Shown piece by piece: positions 1 through 11,344 of a stretch of 64,000 nucleotides of DNA. Where the stretch lies: NCBI GenBank assembly GCA_963556195.1, contig OY744521.1, positions 128,884,288 through 128,948,287 on the forward strand, given 5' to 3'. This DNA is from Sepiola atlantica. Its lineage: Eukaryota > Mollusca > Cephalopoda > Sepiida > Sepiolidae. The position numbers were made by a program, and so were the translations under genes. Each line of letters opens with the position of its first letter. Within the stretch, counting starts at the first letter, position 1. The notes under the pieces were generated by a model. That model saw only the letters and a program-made list of their open reading frames with translations, searched no databases and was not told the DNA's origin.

Positions 1-640
1 AATTTAATACTCCTAGGCAGAATACCTGATTTTGGGCGAATACCACAAAAACGTTGTATTATCGTTTATAGGTAGATAGATACATATCTATCAATTAAAT
101 TTGATGACTAAATTTCTAATTTGAACATGAAATTTTAATTTTCTTTAAAACTGACTTTTAGAATCTTACCTAATGGAGAAGGGGGGCACAGCTCTTCTGC
201 TTTCAATGGTCTTGCATATGCGTACAAAAAAATCACTGATTTAAGATTGTCAACTTCTTTACAATGTTAAGTCCATATTTTATTCATAAAAGTAAAAAAA
301 AAAAAATACTAAACATAATTTGGCATTAACAATTTTTGCTGGATTTGAAGATGGATCTGTTAAAAACTAGTTGGGTGTTGGATTTTTTTTTCAGTTTTTG
401 GACGAACTGAAAATAATCCTCTGGTTTTCATTTTTTATAATGCAAAAAATAATAATCTCAATTTATCTTAATTTTCTGTCATTTTTAAAAAAAATTTTTA
501 ATTTAATTGTTTTTTTTTAAATTAGAAGCCGTTTATTATAACTTGAATTTTGGTCAAGTCTATGTGTTGGTTGTCAGATGCAACCCAATTTTTTGTGGTA
601 CTTGTAAGTATTAAGTACACAAATGCAGTGGAATTAAGGG
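1..640. other. AT-rich stretch, nothing recognised
   Basis: The stretch is AT-rich with short A and T homopolymers. I see no convincing open frame, splice pair or repeat match to the rest of the window. It ends where LINE family A homology begins. Confidence 0.5.
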
Positions 641-644
641 TAGT

Positions 645-1350
645 TTGAGAGATGATACCCAGTTTGTGCGCAAGAAGTGTAAGACAATGGAGACAGATGA
701 GAACTCGGATGTGGGGAAAATATATGTAGATGGTGAAGTTATTAAGGTTGTTCTGAAATTTTACCTTGGTGATACCATTGGAGCACACGGAGGAGCAGGT
801 GCTAGTGTGATAGCAAGAATTAGGAGTGGATGGTGTAAGTTCAGCAAACTTTTGCCATGACAAACAAGCAATGTTAACAATGTCAATGAAAGAGTCTATA
901 AGGCATGTGTACAGTGTGATGTATGGAAATAAAACCTGGCCATTGAGGGCTGAGGACATGTGTTGCATGGAGAGAAATGATATGAGAATAATACAATGGT
1001 TGTGTAATGTGAGTCTTAAAGACAGGCTTAGTTCTGATGACCTCAGAGGAAGATTAAATCTGGACAGTATAGGGAGATGTGTGCAGAACAAGAGATTTTG
1101 TTGGTATGGACATGTTGAAAGAATGGATGAGAGTTCTTGGGTTAGATGTAGAACAGTTGAGATAGCAGGTTCAGTTCACATGGGAAAGCCAAGGAAAACA
1201 TGGGAGTAAGTGATAAGGCTGGACTTGAAAGAAAGAGGCATAAATAAAGACCTGGTCAGAGATTGGTTAGTTTGGCAGTCAATTTCTGAAAGCCATCCAA
1301 CACATGCCAACATGTAAAACGGATGTTAAGCTGAATATGATTGATCTGAG
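645..1350 (+). mobile_element. LINE family A fragment: C-terminal reverse transcriptase region plus 3' end
   Basis: The translation is typical of the C-terminal tail of a non-LTR retrotransposon polyprotein: GKIYVDGE, then YLGDTIGA, RIRSGWCKF, VMYGNKTWPLRAEDM, ERNDMR, WYGHVERMDESSW and GKPRKTWE. The catalytic part of the reverse transcriptase is absent, as expected for a 5'-truncated copy. The reading frame is broken by a TGA at 858-860 and by a 2-base loss near 911, which shows when it is compared with the sister copy at 21660. The 3' end (CAACATGTAAAACGGATGTT) recurs at 17428, 22220 and 38650. It is a dead insertion. Confidence 0.85.
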
Positions 1351-1938
1351 GACGGCTTTGGGATAGAAAGACTTTTATTGGTACTTCTGCAGTTTACAGA
1401 CTATGCTGAAATAATAACGTTATTATTTATAAACTCAATCTTAACATGGGGGGGAGCTTTGTTAACTATTCTATACTTTTACCTAACAATTTAATAAACA
1501 AAAGATACTGTAAAATTGAATGTAACTTAAATTCTATCTAAAAAAAATAGCATGGTTCGTAAACTGCAGAAGTACCTTTTTATAATTTAACTCTATTTTT
1601 AAGTTGTGGGTATATTTTATCTGTTTTAATCGAAGCCAGATTTAAACAATTTCTGCTAAGGATTTTTGTATAAATCCAATATTAAAGATAGGAATGTTGT
1701 GACCTTCTCATCAGTTGATAATATGAATTGCAAGCCGCCTCAATCTATTGAAGTGTCTGATACGAGTTATGGTGGTTGTGTTGGCGCGGCCTTCAAGTAT
1801 CGAGACAATTTAAGGCTCTTATTGATAATGACACTCAGGAAATGGAGAATACTCATCTATATGCGTTAATGTAATCAAGTCTGATAAATAAATGAATAAA
1901 AAAAAATTATCGTAGACAGAGCAGGTCGATAACCTGGA
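1351..1938. other. AT-rich stretch between two LINE relics
   Basis: A 67-codon open frame starting near 1666 has no recognisable content or splice context. I see nothing else that can be supported. Confidence 0.45.
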
Positions 1939-2470
1939 TTTTTTTTTTTTTTTTTTTTTTTTTTTCAGATATTGCCATCGTAGCGTAAGGGATTACTGTG
2001 ATAGGAGCCAGATTTTAAGGGGGGGTTAACCTAGGTGGGGATTTGATGGCAAGATGTTCACATTACATTTAAATTTCTACATGTTGGTATGATCGGATTA
2101 AATGGGGAATGGTCTGAGGAAAGAAGCTGTTAGAGTAATACATTTTCTGATATCTAGGGACCTCTAGAGTGACATGGTGGGATTTTGCTGCTAGTTGTGT
2201 GGGTCGGAATATTTATTTTGAGGCGGGTACAAGTACATGTTCATCGAGGCACATTCCATGGTAGTATTTGTTAAACAAGCACAGGATGTAACAGTGCAGC
2301 GATGCAACAGAGGCTGGAGCTTGGCAGACAGTACTGAACCTATTAGGTTAGAAATTCTTCTTTGCACCTAGTTCAAGAGGGAGAGGTTAGTTGGTGCACT
2401 AGCCCAGATATGACAACAATACTCCATGCATGGTCAAATGGTGGCCTTATAGGGATATAGGATACTACCC
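1939..2470 (-). mobile_element. LINE family B relic, 3' end only
   Basis: Read on the minus strand, this matches the last ~550 bp of the longer copy at 9628-12200: the end of the reverse transcriptase ORF, the 3' UTR and a poly-A tail (the T run at 1939-1966 on the + strand). Shared landmarks on the + strand include ACTCCATGCATGG, CCTATTAGGTT and GCGTAAGGG. The copy is diverged by many substitutions and indels and has no open frame. It is 5'-truncated, the usual product of target-primed reverse transcription, and abuts a C run at 2467-2480. Confidence 0.8.
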
Positions 2471-2480
2471 CCCCCCCCCC

Positions 2481-3841
2481 TATTTCAAATCGATCAAAGA
2501 CCATTATTGTGAAAATACTACTGAAGTTATGGGATTAGGAAAGTGTTAATTTCGTCTAGTTAGAAGGGGGAGCTCTTAAAATGATAAAAATTTGCATACA
2601 TTTTGAAAATCTGTATCACTTTTTGTTTTATTTTATTAAATTCAGAGGTAGTTTCATGCTTGAGAACCACTTTATAAGAAACTAGCAGGACCCGTGTCCT
2701 GGCGTTGCCCGGGGAAAATATAAAATACTGATTTTAATTTAAAAAATGGAGTATAAAAAAAAATCAGAAAATAAACTTATTTCACTGTAAATAATTTCAG
2801 TGATTAAAATAGGATTTAACATTGTCCGGTTGCACAGGGAAAATATAAAATACTGAAATTTGTTATTTAAACATGTTTTCTCAGTTGAAAAGGATGTTAT
2901 TTCCTAGTTTAGTCATCAAAATCAATTTAGTATTATGTATGAAATCGGAAAAACACTTTCTAAATGAGTAAACATGCTAGTGTTATCGGCTTATTTCCTA
3001 GCTTACAACATGTTTTATTGAAATAAGTAACGTCTGTTATTGAAAAATTTCAATATTCCAGAAATCTGAGTATCCATTATTGCAAAATAAAGAAATTTAT
3101 AAATATTTTAATTTTTAAAATAAAATATTTGTATATAACTCCCTAAAAGGCTTAACTCCAAATGTATTATATGACAAGTGTTATTTCCTAGTTTAGTCAC
3201 CGAGTAAACTGTGACCTATTTGCGTGAATAAAAACATGTAATATCTGTTCTGATACTACACGTCATCTGTTCTTGGTCAAGGAAGAAATCTTTCTAGACT
3301 GAGGCAATTTGTAAAGAAAACGTTTGTAAGAAATGTTATAAAATAATTCTTATATAGTTAAATGCTCGAAGAGCAGGTAAGATAATAAGTACTTATTGTT
3401 TTAGATCAAAGGAAATAGATTTCTCTAAGTGCCCCCAAAAAAGAAACATGATAAAATCCTATTTAAATTATCGAATTACTTACAGTGAAAATAATAAAAA
3501 TAACCACAGCACAGGAAAAAGAAAGAAAAGGTAAATGTGACAAAAATGAGTCTAATAGAACTATTGGTAATGAAAAAAACTAACTAAAGAATTTTTGCAT
3601 GCATTCGGATGGCAACTGTTTGAAAAGAATTGAAAGACACTGTTCTTATATCTCATAGAACTGGGAGCAGTCATTATTTTGATCGAAAATGTACGGTAGA
3701 TAACAGAATGACACAGTAGTGTAAATATGAATCACAAATGGTGTTCTTTTTATTATTCCATTAAAAATTAGGCCACAGTGTAACTGGTGGTAGGCATAGT
3801 AGATGTTAAGAGGTGAGTAAAAATGGCGACCACCTTATCTT
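2481..3841. other. AT-rich stretch with a 'GTTGCCCGGGG' repeat module
   Basis: Around 2672-2722 there is an ACTAGCAGG plus GGCGTTGCCCGGGG module followed by AAATATAAAATACTG. A decayed second copy with TTGTCCGG and the same AAATATAAAATACTG follows at 2820-2855. Related modules occur at 33826, 37655, 37938, 39190 and 56745. The rest is AT-rich with no coding signal. Confidence 0.45.
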
Positions 3842-3960
3842 TGGAAGTCTTTTTTTCTTTTTTTTTTTACATAGTTGATCCCAAACAAGGCAAGTTGCCA
3901 CTGTAGACGTAAGGGGCTACTGAGAATTAGGGTGAAAGTTCCTAGCTCTATTAGTAATTA
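3842..3960 (-). mobile_element. LINE family B relic, 3' UTR only
   Basis: The T-rich run is followed by CCCAAACAAGGCAAG and then CCACTGTAGACGTAAGGGGC. This matches the 3' UTR and tail of the long copy near 9650-9720 and is read on the minus strand. Only about 110 bp of the element is present, an extreme 5' truncation. Confidence 0.75.
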
Positions 3961-3991
3961 GTCAGGTTAGTATATTTATTTACCTCTGCAG

Positions 3992-4282
3992 GAGGTTAGA
4001 CACAAGGTTAGAAAAAGTTTTGAAAATCCAACACACTATGAGAAATACGCTCAGGCTTACAAAAATGCTTGAGCAACCCCGTTGGCATTCCTTGGTAGGA
4101 GCACCTAAGGCGATTAGCAATAAACTAACCCTTTCTCAAAAAATAAAAGGTAAAGCTTGGGAGGGTGGATCTCCTAGGACTGAACAAAACCGTGTGTCAG
4201 CCCGACAGAACATGGCCACTGTCGGACTGATTGTCGCAGACATATCCTCGACTCGTATGAACAACACCTACTCATGCATCAA
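3992..4282 (+). CDS. candidate internal exon, product unknown
   Basis: A pyrimidine-containing tract and AG (TTTACCTCTGCAG, ending at 3991) precede an open frame of about 97 codons. It ends at a consensus donor, GTAAGT, at 4283. The block is richer in GC than its flanks. The exon would begin with the last base of a codon and end with two bases of one. The peptide has basic stretches (NKLTLSQKIKGKAWEGG) and matches no family I know. The phase matches the terminal exon at 23006, but that happens one time in three by chance. It could equally be random open sequence next to a LINE relic. Confidence 0.3.
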
Positions 4283-4697
4283 GTAAGTTAGTATCTCATA
4301 GTATAGATGGTTAAAATATGCCTAATAGTTTGTATTGTGACTTCAATCCTCATTGGGGGTTATTATGCCCTTGTACCAAACCCAATTACCTTTTATAAAC
4401 AACTTATCCAAAGATTTATCTAGTAAATGGTAAATATTAATTTTGCTCTGCACAAACTTATTTCTCGGAACTAATCTTTTTCAAAAAAATTAAAAGAAAT
4501 TTAAAAAAAAATTTTTTTTTATAGACCATTCAACCCAATTGTTCTCGATTGATCAAAAACATAAAGTGAAAATATCTGCAATGATTTTGTCGTACAACTT
4601 ATCTGCTTTCTCATTTGTAAAAGGGTTGTCATCCATCTTGCGTCTTTTAAATGCACACACGTGTTCTAATTTATATAAATCGGTGTTTCTCAACTTT

Positions 4698-4985
4698 TAC
4701 AGTGAAATCATATTAACATGCCGGTTCTTGTTGGATCACCAAACTTAAGCAATGTTGAGCCTGATCAATACTTAGATGGGTTATCATCTGGGAATATTGG
4801 ATATTGTAAGCATTCTTTCCTTTCTGACATATAAATGGGCGCCAGTCTTGTTGGGAAGTATAACTGGCAACAGACTAGTGCCCTGTCAAGGTATGGTTCA
4901 GGCCATTTGTTCTGCTTAATACTATAAGACAGGGGTAAGCACTGGACCGAAGAGAACCTTTTCAGGCTGTGAAAGGGACTTTATC
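4698..4985 (+). mobile_element. 5S-rRNA-headed SINE
   Basis: Positions ~4698-4812 align along most of an animal 5S rRNA. The landmarks are GGATCACC, AACTTAAGCAATGTTGAGCC (internal box A region), TCAATACTTAGATGGG (box C region) and GGGAATATTGGATATTGTAAGC in two parts. About 170 bp of unrelated body follows, so this is a SINE whose promoter head came from 5S rRNA rather than a 5S gene. Divergence from 5S is high, so the copy is old. The body differs from that of the 5S-headed copies at 55985 and 63879. Confidence 0.7.
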
Positions 4986-5170
4986 TAATTAATCTTTCTT
5001 TTTTAAATCTTTTATTTATTTATTTATTTTTTCTACTGACATACCTTGAAGGAGCACATAAAAATATCGTGGCACGCTTAATGAAATTTAGTAGTGCATA
5101 CATTTAAATATTAAGAGATAAAAAAAAAATAACGTATACACCAAGAACATAACTCAGTTGTGAAACGGCA
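4986..5170. other. AT-rich spacer
   Basis: This is a T/A-rich spacer between the SINE and the TA-flanked MITE. I see nothing else. Confidence 0.4.
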
Positions 5171-5172
5171 TA

Positions 5173-5693
5173 CCTCCACCTGACAAAGATGAACCAAAAT
5201 CATATCTCGCCCTACTTCTTCATATTGTATGAAGTATTCCTAAAGTTATGCCATGAAAAAGTTGATAACTCCAAAGCTTTTTATCTGATCAGGCTGAAAA
5301 TTTGAGTAGTGCTTACTGTTATCAAAGCGTATTAGATCCATACGTCAAATTTAGACAAAATTGGAAGTTTAAATTCTGTCAAACTTTTGACTTGGACTGA
5401 ACTTTTCAAGGTCAAATAAGATGTAGGGCTTCATTGGCTACAATATTGACCAAGTAGCGAGTCTATGATGAAGTTGAACCAAAGTTATTGCCAAAAATGT
5501 GACTTTCACCTTTTCTATGACATTGACCTTGGGCTTTGACCTAGATATCTCCAAATTAAATCAGTTCTAAGTTTGAACATGACCGATATTTTGATTAAGT
5601 TACTGACAATTAATCAGGTGGTGGTGATGCTAGGCTGTATACAAACAAACTTAGTGAAAAACTCTACTGAAAACATAACCTCCTTGGTGGAGG
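5173..5693. mobile_element. MITE flanked by TA, with CCTCCACC terminal inverted repeats
   Basis: The left end reads TA-CCTCCACCTGACAAAG. The right end reads CTCCTTGGTGGAGG-TA, so the outermost bases are inverted repeats with TA on both sides, the target duplication of Tc1/mariner-type transposases. The interior has TGACCTTGGGCTTTGACC-like stretches that are frequent in mollusc repeats. There is no transposase, so it is non-autonomous. The inverted repeats are short and imperfect after the first ~9 bp. Confidence 0.55.
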
Positions 5694-6479
5694 TAAATAT
5701 GGACTTCATTTCAATGTTTCTATTCAGTCAATTGTTCTGTTTATTTAGTAAGATGCAGTGTAGTTTCGTTTCTGATTTCTTCCATATTCAGTTAAGTGTG
5801 AGATAAGCAGGCCTTCATTTCTTCATTTGACCTGAGACTTTTTCGCTTATTTTTTGTTATTTTTAGCATTTATTCAAATACTAGTGCTTTAACCCCCCCC
5901 CACCCCCAGTTATGCACATCTATGACAATATTTTCCAGTACACCAGATGAGAATCACTGCTATAAAGACTTATTTCTATATTTATTGATATATGCTAATT
6001 AGGCACAGCATTTGGGAATTTATTTTCTGTCAAAGCATCTTTTTGCGTTTCGTTGCCAGTTTTCATGCCATTTGATTGCAATTTTAGACCCCCCTCCATC
6101 CCAAGCCCCTATCTTGGTTTTCCTTTGCTGATAATTTGCTTTTTTATCTTGTCCTATTCATGCCGGATAATATTGACATCAGATCATTTGATAATATTGC
6201 TTCTGTCATTTATTTAATTTGTCTAAAACCATTCCTTAATCTCCTCAACACTTTTTTTAATATTTATTTGCATCCTTATATTCATTTTATGTTCACATGT
6301 GTTGGACGGCTTTTAGAAATTGACTTCCAAACTAACCTATCTTTGACCAGGTCTTTATTCGTCTCTTTCTCTCAAGTCCATCCTTATCACTGACCCTGAT
6401 ATTTCAACTGTTCTACATCTACTAACCCAAGAACTCTTATTGATTTTTTTTTTTTCAACATGACCATATTAACAAAGTC
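5694..6479. other. stretch without recognised features
   Basis: Two open frames of 77 and 85 codons here are hydrophobic, T-rich and without splice context. A C run lies near 5890. I see no gene. Confidence 0.45.
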
Positions 6480-6895
6480 TCCTATTCTGCAAACATCTCT
6501 CTATACTGTTCAGATTTAATCTTCCTCTGAGGTCATCAGAACTAAGCCTGTCTTTAAGATTCACATTACACATTCATCATATCATTCTCATATCATTTCT
6601 CTCCATGCAATACATGTCCTCAACCCTCACTGGCCAGGTTTCATTTCCATCACAGTCTTCCTTTGGTCGACAGTGACAGCGCTCTATTAGTTAGTGATGA
6701 CAGTAGTTCCCGGAACTTACTCTATCTACTCATAATTCTTGCAATCACACTAGCACCTGCTCCACCCTGTGCTCCTATAGTATCACCAAGGGAACAAAAC
6801 TTCTGAACAACTTCAATAAGTTCGGCATCCATATATACTTTCTCCACCTAAGTTCTCGTCCATCTCCATTGTCTTACACTTCTTGCACATGTTAT
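6480..6895 (-). mobile_element. LINE family A fragment
   Basis: Read on the minus strand, it matches the 645-1150 copy: TGCAAGAAGTGTAAGACAATGG, split by decay, then GGTGATACTATAGGAGCAC, GAGGACATG and ATGGAGAGAAATGATATGAG. The frame is interrupted and the extreme 3' end is missing. It lies in the opposite orientation to the 645, 21660 and 38385 copies. Confidence 0.75.
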
Positions 6896-7021
6896 ATAAT
6901 AAGCGTAGCAAGGAAAAGAGAGACGAAACAGAATGAAATTTAAACAAATTGTATTGTTTCAAAATACATTAGATACAAAACAAAATTGTTGTTGTTCTTC
7001 CATGTGTCGAGTTCTTGTTTG

Positions 7022-7114
7022 TGTTGTTCTGCCGTGGTAGGAGTCGTTGCTGTTGTTGTTGTTGTTCTGCCGTGGTAGGAGTCGTTGCTGTTGTTGTTGT
7101 TCTGCCGTGGTAGA
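7022..7114. repeat. minisatellite, ~35-38 bp unit, about 2.5 copies
   Basis: A unit made of TTGTTCTGCCGTGGTAGGAG, TCGTTGCTG and a variable (TTG)n run is repeated in direct orientation. Unit starts lie at 7024, 7062 and 7097. Length variation lies in the TTG run. Confidence 0.85.
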
Positions 7115-7485
7115 GTCTAAGTTTTGTGAAATTTTAACAATAGACATTAAACATAATTTAATAAATATTCCCCAAATTTCAGTTTTTAGGGTGCATAATG
7201 GGCACAACCTTCCATTTGAAAATTGAAATATTCCAGATTTGCATTGAATTTAATCCAGTCATTAGACAGCAATTAAGCAAGATTCCCTGAATTTCAATGT
7301 CTTAAGATGCTTTAAGCTTAAGCATTAAACTTTAGACATGTTTTCGAATCAAAAATCATTGATTAAAATTAGAATAAGGGTTCTAGAGATAAGGTTTAGT
7401 ATCATTATATCTTGATTTTAATCTTAAGGGACATGAAGTGAGGCAAAACTATTCTGTTTAAGGGGGGGGGGATAGTCTTCTCGTT
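7115..7485 (+). repeat. dispersed repeat R47, copy 1
   Basis: This copy is similar to 47262-47710 (+) and 48668-49175 (-). Shared blocks in order are GTGAAATTTTAACAATAG, TAATAAATATTC, AAATTTCAGTTT, GGCACAACC, TTAGACATGTTTTCGAATCA and TTTTAATCTTAAGGG. There is no coding capacity and I did not find terminal inverted repeats, so the class is unknown. Confidence 0.7.
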
Positions 7486-8518
7486 GAGTCATTTAAATAC
7501 TGATATTTACATAGGATAATTTGAGCAAAATTTAACAAGGGTGTGTCATGAATGTCCTCGGATTTTCTTCAAATTGTCACCATTTGTTCACATATGCAAG
7601 AAGTCATTCCTGAACGTTCAATTCAATTGATCTGTTCATTCTTGTTTTGTGGCTGTTCAAAGTTAGTGTGGGGTGGGTGTGGGTGGTTGGCTCTGAAAAT
7701 TCACACTTATTTCAATTTCTTCTATTTTAGAGACTCAAATCATTTCAGATCTTCCTTTTTAGTCAACTTGGCAATGCTACTGCCTTCATCTCATGGTTTC
7801 TTTCAAAAACGATTACAGCTAAATGTAACGCAGTCACCAACTAATAACAATCCCTGGATCAATAAGTTTTTATGTTGCTTATATCTGCTTCTAATTGGTT
7901 AAAGTTCAGAATTCGGATCTATGAAATTAGAAACCAGTTAAAAAAATAATATAACTTGAATTGCGGTCAAGTTTATAGATTGTTTGTCCAACTACTTAGG
8001 AATGATTAAGACAATTATTTAGTCTCATAATTCGATGTAAATTAAGACAAATAGAGCAAAATGAATTATCGGAAGTAAATGACAGAAAGTGTCCAAGATT
8101 TGAAATGATAATTTAGCTGTAATCAGACATTTTATGTAATTTTCTTTAAATAATTCAACATGTCCGGATTTGTTTTAGTATATTTATCATATTATATTTT
8201 TAAATAATGAGAAAGAAACTTTTGCATGTCTTATATATTCTATATTTAAAATTTTGGAAACTGTTGACATAGACATTTTTTAATGGTTTGTATAGTTTTT
8301 TCAGCCAGTTTCCAAACACAAGTTCTCTTCTGTAAGGTCAGTAAATTGGGTGTCTGTCGATTTAAAACGATACGAGTTATATTTGATGGCACCCAATAAA
8401 CATTTGCAGTAATTTTTTTGTTTGTCCAACGAGCTTTACTTTAATGTAAGGATTCAAATCTTCCCTGAAGATAATTTATGCTTAGGCATTTTGTATTATT
8501 GCTTGATACACAATTTTT
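7486..8518. other. stretch without recognised features
   Basis: The stretch is AT-rich. A 116-codon frame (7552-7902) has a low-complexity hydrophobic composition and neither initiation context nor splice sites I can defend. Confidence 0.4.
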
Positions 8519-8519
8519 G

Positions 8520-8520
<1 letters not shown>

Positions 8521-8554
<34 letters not shown>
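8521..8554. repeat. (AAT)n microsatellite
   Basis: This is an uninterrupted AAT trinucleotide run of about 11 units. Confidence 0.95.
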
Positions 8555-8557
<3 letters not shown>

Positions 8558-8559
8558 GA

Positions 8560-9625
8560 AATAACCCTTTCAATTTTTTTTTTAGTTCAAACAATTTTTT
8601 GTAGAGAAATGCGAAAGTATGACTCGTGTAGGTTTGTCTCTTCAATGGCACATCAACACTTTAAAATTATTTAATGACGAAGCACAATTTACCTGGTTCC
8701 CAAAATATATTACTCTTTCAGCAAAAACTCTGATACAAATCTAAAAGGATTCAGTTGTAGAGGATAAGGCATTATCAAAAATAATGACAAAGCTGATCCA
8801 TGCATAAATATATCAAGTTTAATTTACAACTTGATAGAAACACCAAAGGTAAAAAGTTCAAAGTGTGGGTGGGTGGACTGGTCAGACTGTGTATTAGCTG
8901 TCGCTATATTTAGTAGTCCATGACAGTGTCTTCTATAGTTTGCCCACAAGGAGTCTGTGTAGTAGTTTATAATACTGTTGTGACTGACAAAGGTTCATGT
9001 GGCAATTTTAGTGTCTAACTGCTGGCTGTGCTTAGGTTCTCACTTATGTAGCCAATGCCAGCAGGTGCTCAACTCCAGGGCGACTCTTTACTGATTGGTA
9101 TCCAATCAAGATAGGTCAATTCTATTTAAGTACTCAATCGGTATTTGTATTTCAACTAATAAACTTCAAATATTTTACAGAGATCATTTTTCTGCTGCTT
9201 CTGTTTTTCACACAGTCAGCTCCTAATCAAAGTGCCTCTCAAGTATGCACTTCTAATTTTTCATAGGTTGGTTGTATGCAATTCTTTCTGACCCCCTCCC
9301 CCTCAACTCGTCACCACCACCAAAAAAAGTGTTAGTTTTTAAAAGAAAATTTTTAATCTTTAATGATCAATTATAATCCACAGTAGTTTACAAATTTATC
9401 CCCTCCCCCATTTCCTCTTGCAACTTCTTAGTTTCGGTTGAAGTTCCTAATCAGAAAAATAAAAGAAGAGGGTGAAGGATTAAACTTTTGATTTGCAGAC
9501 ATTTGAAAAAGAAACTTTCTTTCATTCCAATTAATTAAAAACAAACTAACTTTGTTCTGTCTGGCAAAAATTTTTTTGCCATAATTATAAAAGAAAAAAT
9601 ACAGATTCTTAATTGAACTGTGATT
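8560..9625. other. stretch without recognised features
   Basis: The sequence is unique and AT-rich. There is no open frame of note and no match to other repeats in the window. Confidence 0.4.
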
Positions 9626-9751
9626 AAGTGATTTTTATTTTATTTATTTATTTTTTTTGTACATGATTCACCCCAAACAAGGCAGGCCGCCACTGTAGAC
9701 GTAAGGGGCTACTGAGAAAAAAGAAAAGGGGAGAAGGTTTGGGGGTTCAGC

Positions 9752-11344
9752 TTAAATTGGGATCTGAGCAGCGAGATGTCTGTTTACATTAGTTTTAAAT
9801 TTCTGCATGTCAGTACTGTCGGGGAAACAGGGGGCAGGGCACGAGGAAAGAAGCTATTTGAGTAGAATGCTCTCTGGCATCTGGGGACCTCCACAGTGAA
9901 TGAATGAGATTTAGTAGAATGTCGAGTTAGTCTAGTGAATTTACGTCGAGGGGGCACCAGAGTAGCCAACTCATCAGAGCATAATCCATTGAAGTATTTG
10001 TAAAACAAACATAAGGATGCTACATTGTGGCGATGGGACAGGGACTGGAGCTTAGCTGACAGTGAGGGACCTATTAGGTTGGCGACTCTTTGTTGGACTT
10101 TGTCAAGGAGGGAGAGACTAGTAAATGATGCACCAGCCCAGATGTGGCAACAATACTCCATGCATGGGCGAATGGTGGCTTTGTAGAGATACAGGATAAT
10201 GTCAGGTGTAAGGAGTTTACTAGCACGGTAGAGGGAGCCAACCTTCTTTGCGGCAGCCTTGGCAATGTTTTCAATGTATGTGTTCCAATTCATGTTACCT
10301 GTGAAGGTTAGGCCGAGGAGTTTGAATGATGAACTCTCAGGTAGGGTGTTATTTGTCATGACAATCGGTGGTTGGAGAGCCTTCTTGTAGTTATTGAAGG
10401 AAAGGAGCTTTGTCTTTGCGGCATTAAAAGTTACCAACCATTTATGACCCCAATCCACTACAGCCTGGAGGTCATTTTCTAAAGATTCAGCCATTGCCTC
10501 AGATATGATCGCGTCTGTTTTGCCAACATGGCGAGAGTAAAGCGTGGTGTCGTCAGCAAATAAACCAATCTCAGACTTTATGTCATCAGGAAGATCGTTT
10601 ATATAGATCAGGAACAACAAAGGTCCAAGAATAGATCCCTGGGGTACACCAGCATTTATGTCATGTTGCTTAGATGAACGGCCATCGAGGACAACCTGGA
10701 TTTTTCTTTTGTTTAGGAAGGATCTAATTATATTAAGTAGTTGCCCAGTAATACCGTATGAGCGTATTTTCAGGAGAAGCCCTTTATGCCATACCTTGTC
10801 AAAGGCCTTGGATATATCAAGCGCTACTGCCCTAGCTTCACCTGCCTTGTCGAGTGTATGATACATGCGTTCAGAGATGACCGTTACGATGTCTGCAGTA
10901 GATCGTGCTTGTCTAAATGCGGTCAGATTGAAGTTTAGCATTAACTAAGTGCCGTACTATCGCTAGATTGATTAAGGATTCAAAGATTTTGGCAAAGACT
11001 GGCAGTAGACTGATTGGGCGGTAGTTCTGAGGGTCGGTTCTATTCCCAGAACTCTTGTAGACTGGTACCACAGAGGCATTTTTCCAGCTATCGGGGAAGC
11101 AAGATTCGGCTAGGCATTTATTGTAGAGTTTGGAGAGGACGGGGGCCAGTTCAGCAGAGCATTTCTTTATTACTATTACAGGTATAAGATCAGGCTCACA
11201 AGCTTTAGAGGTGTCAAGGTTTTTTATGATGTCTCTGACCTGGGATGGGGTGATGACCAGGTTATCAAGTGTGGCTTCGGTCTGCAAAGGTAATTCAGGG
11301 AGAGGGTGGTTATCTGAGTCTAAAGTAGAGTTAGAAGCGAAACG
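9752..11344 (-). pseudogene. LINE ORF2 fragment: reverse transcriptase
   Basis: The order of motifs is NYRPISLLPVFAKIFE, ALDISKAFDKVWHKG (first catalytic aspartate), GVPQGSILGPLLF, and FADDTTLYS with the FADD catalytic pair at ~10549-10560. After these come the thumb region and a C-terminal NVNRHLAAQIPI ending in TAA at 9752. All catalytic residues I can place are intact. A frameshift near 10925 joins AKL to NFNLTAFRQARSTAD, and another near 9830 separates SFFPRALP from the NVNRHL tail. In a live element this enzyme copies its own RNA at nicked DNA. Confidence 0.9.

Noticed and set aside
4698..4812. Functional 5S rRNA gene
   Set aside because: Too many substitutions for a conserved rRNA, and a SINE-like body follows.
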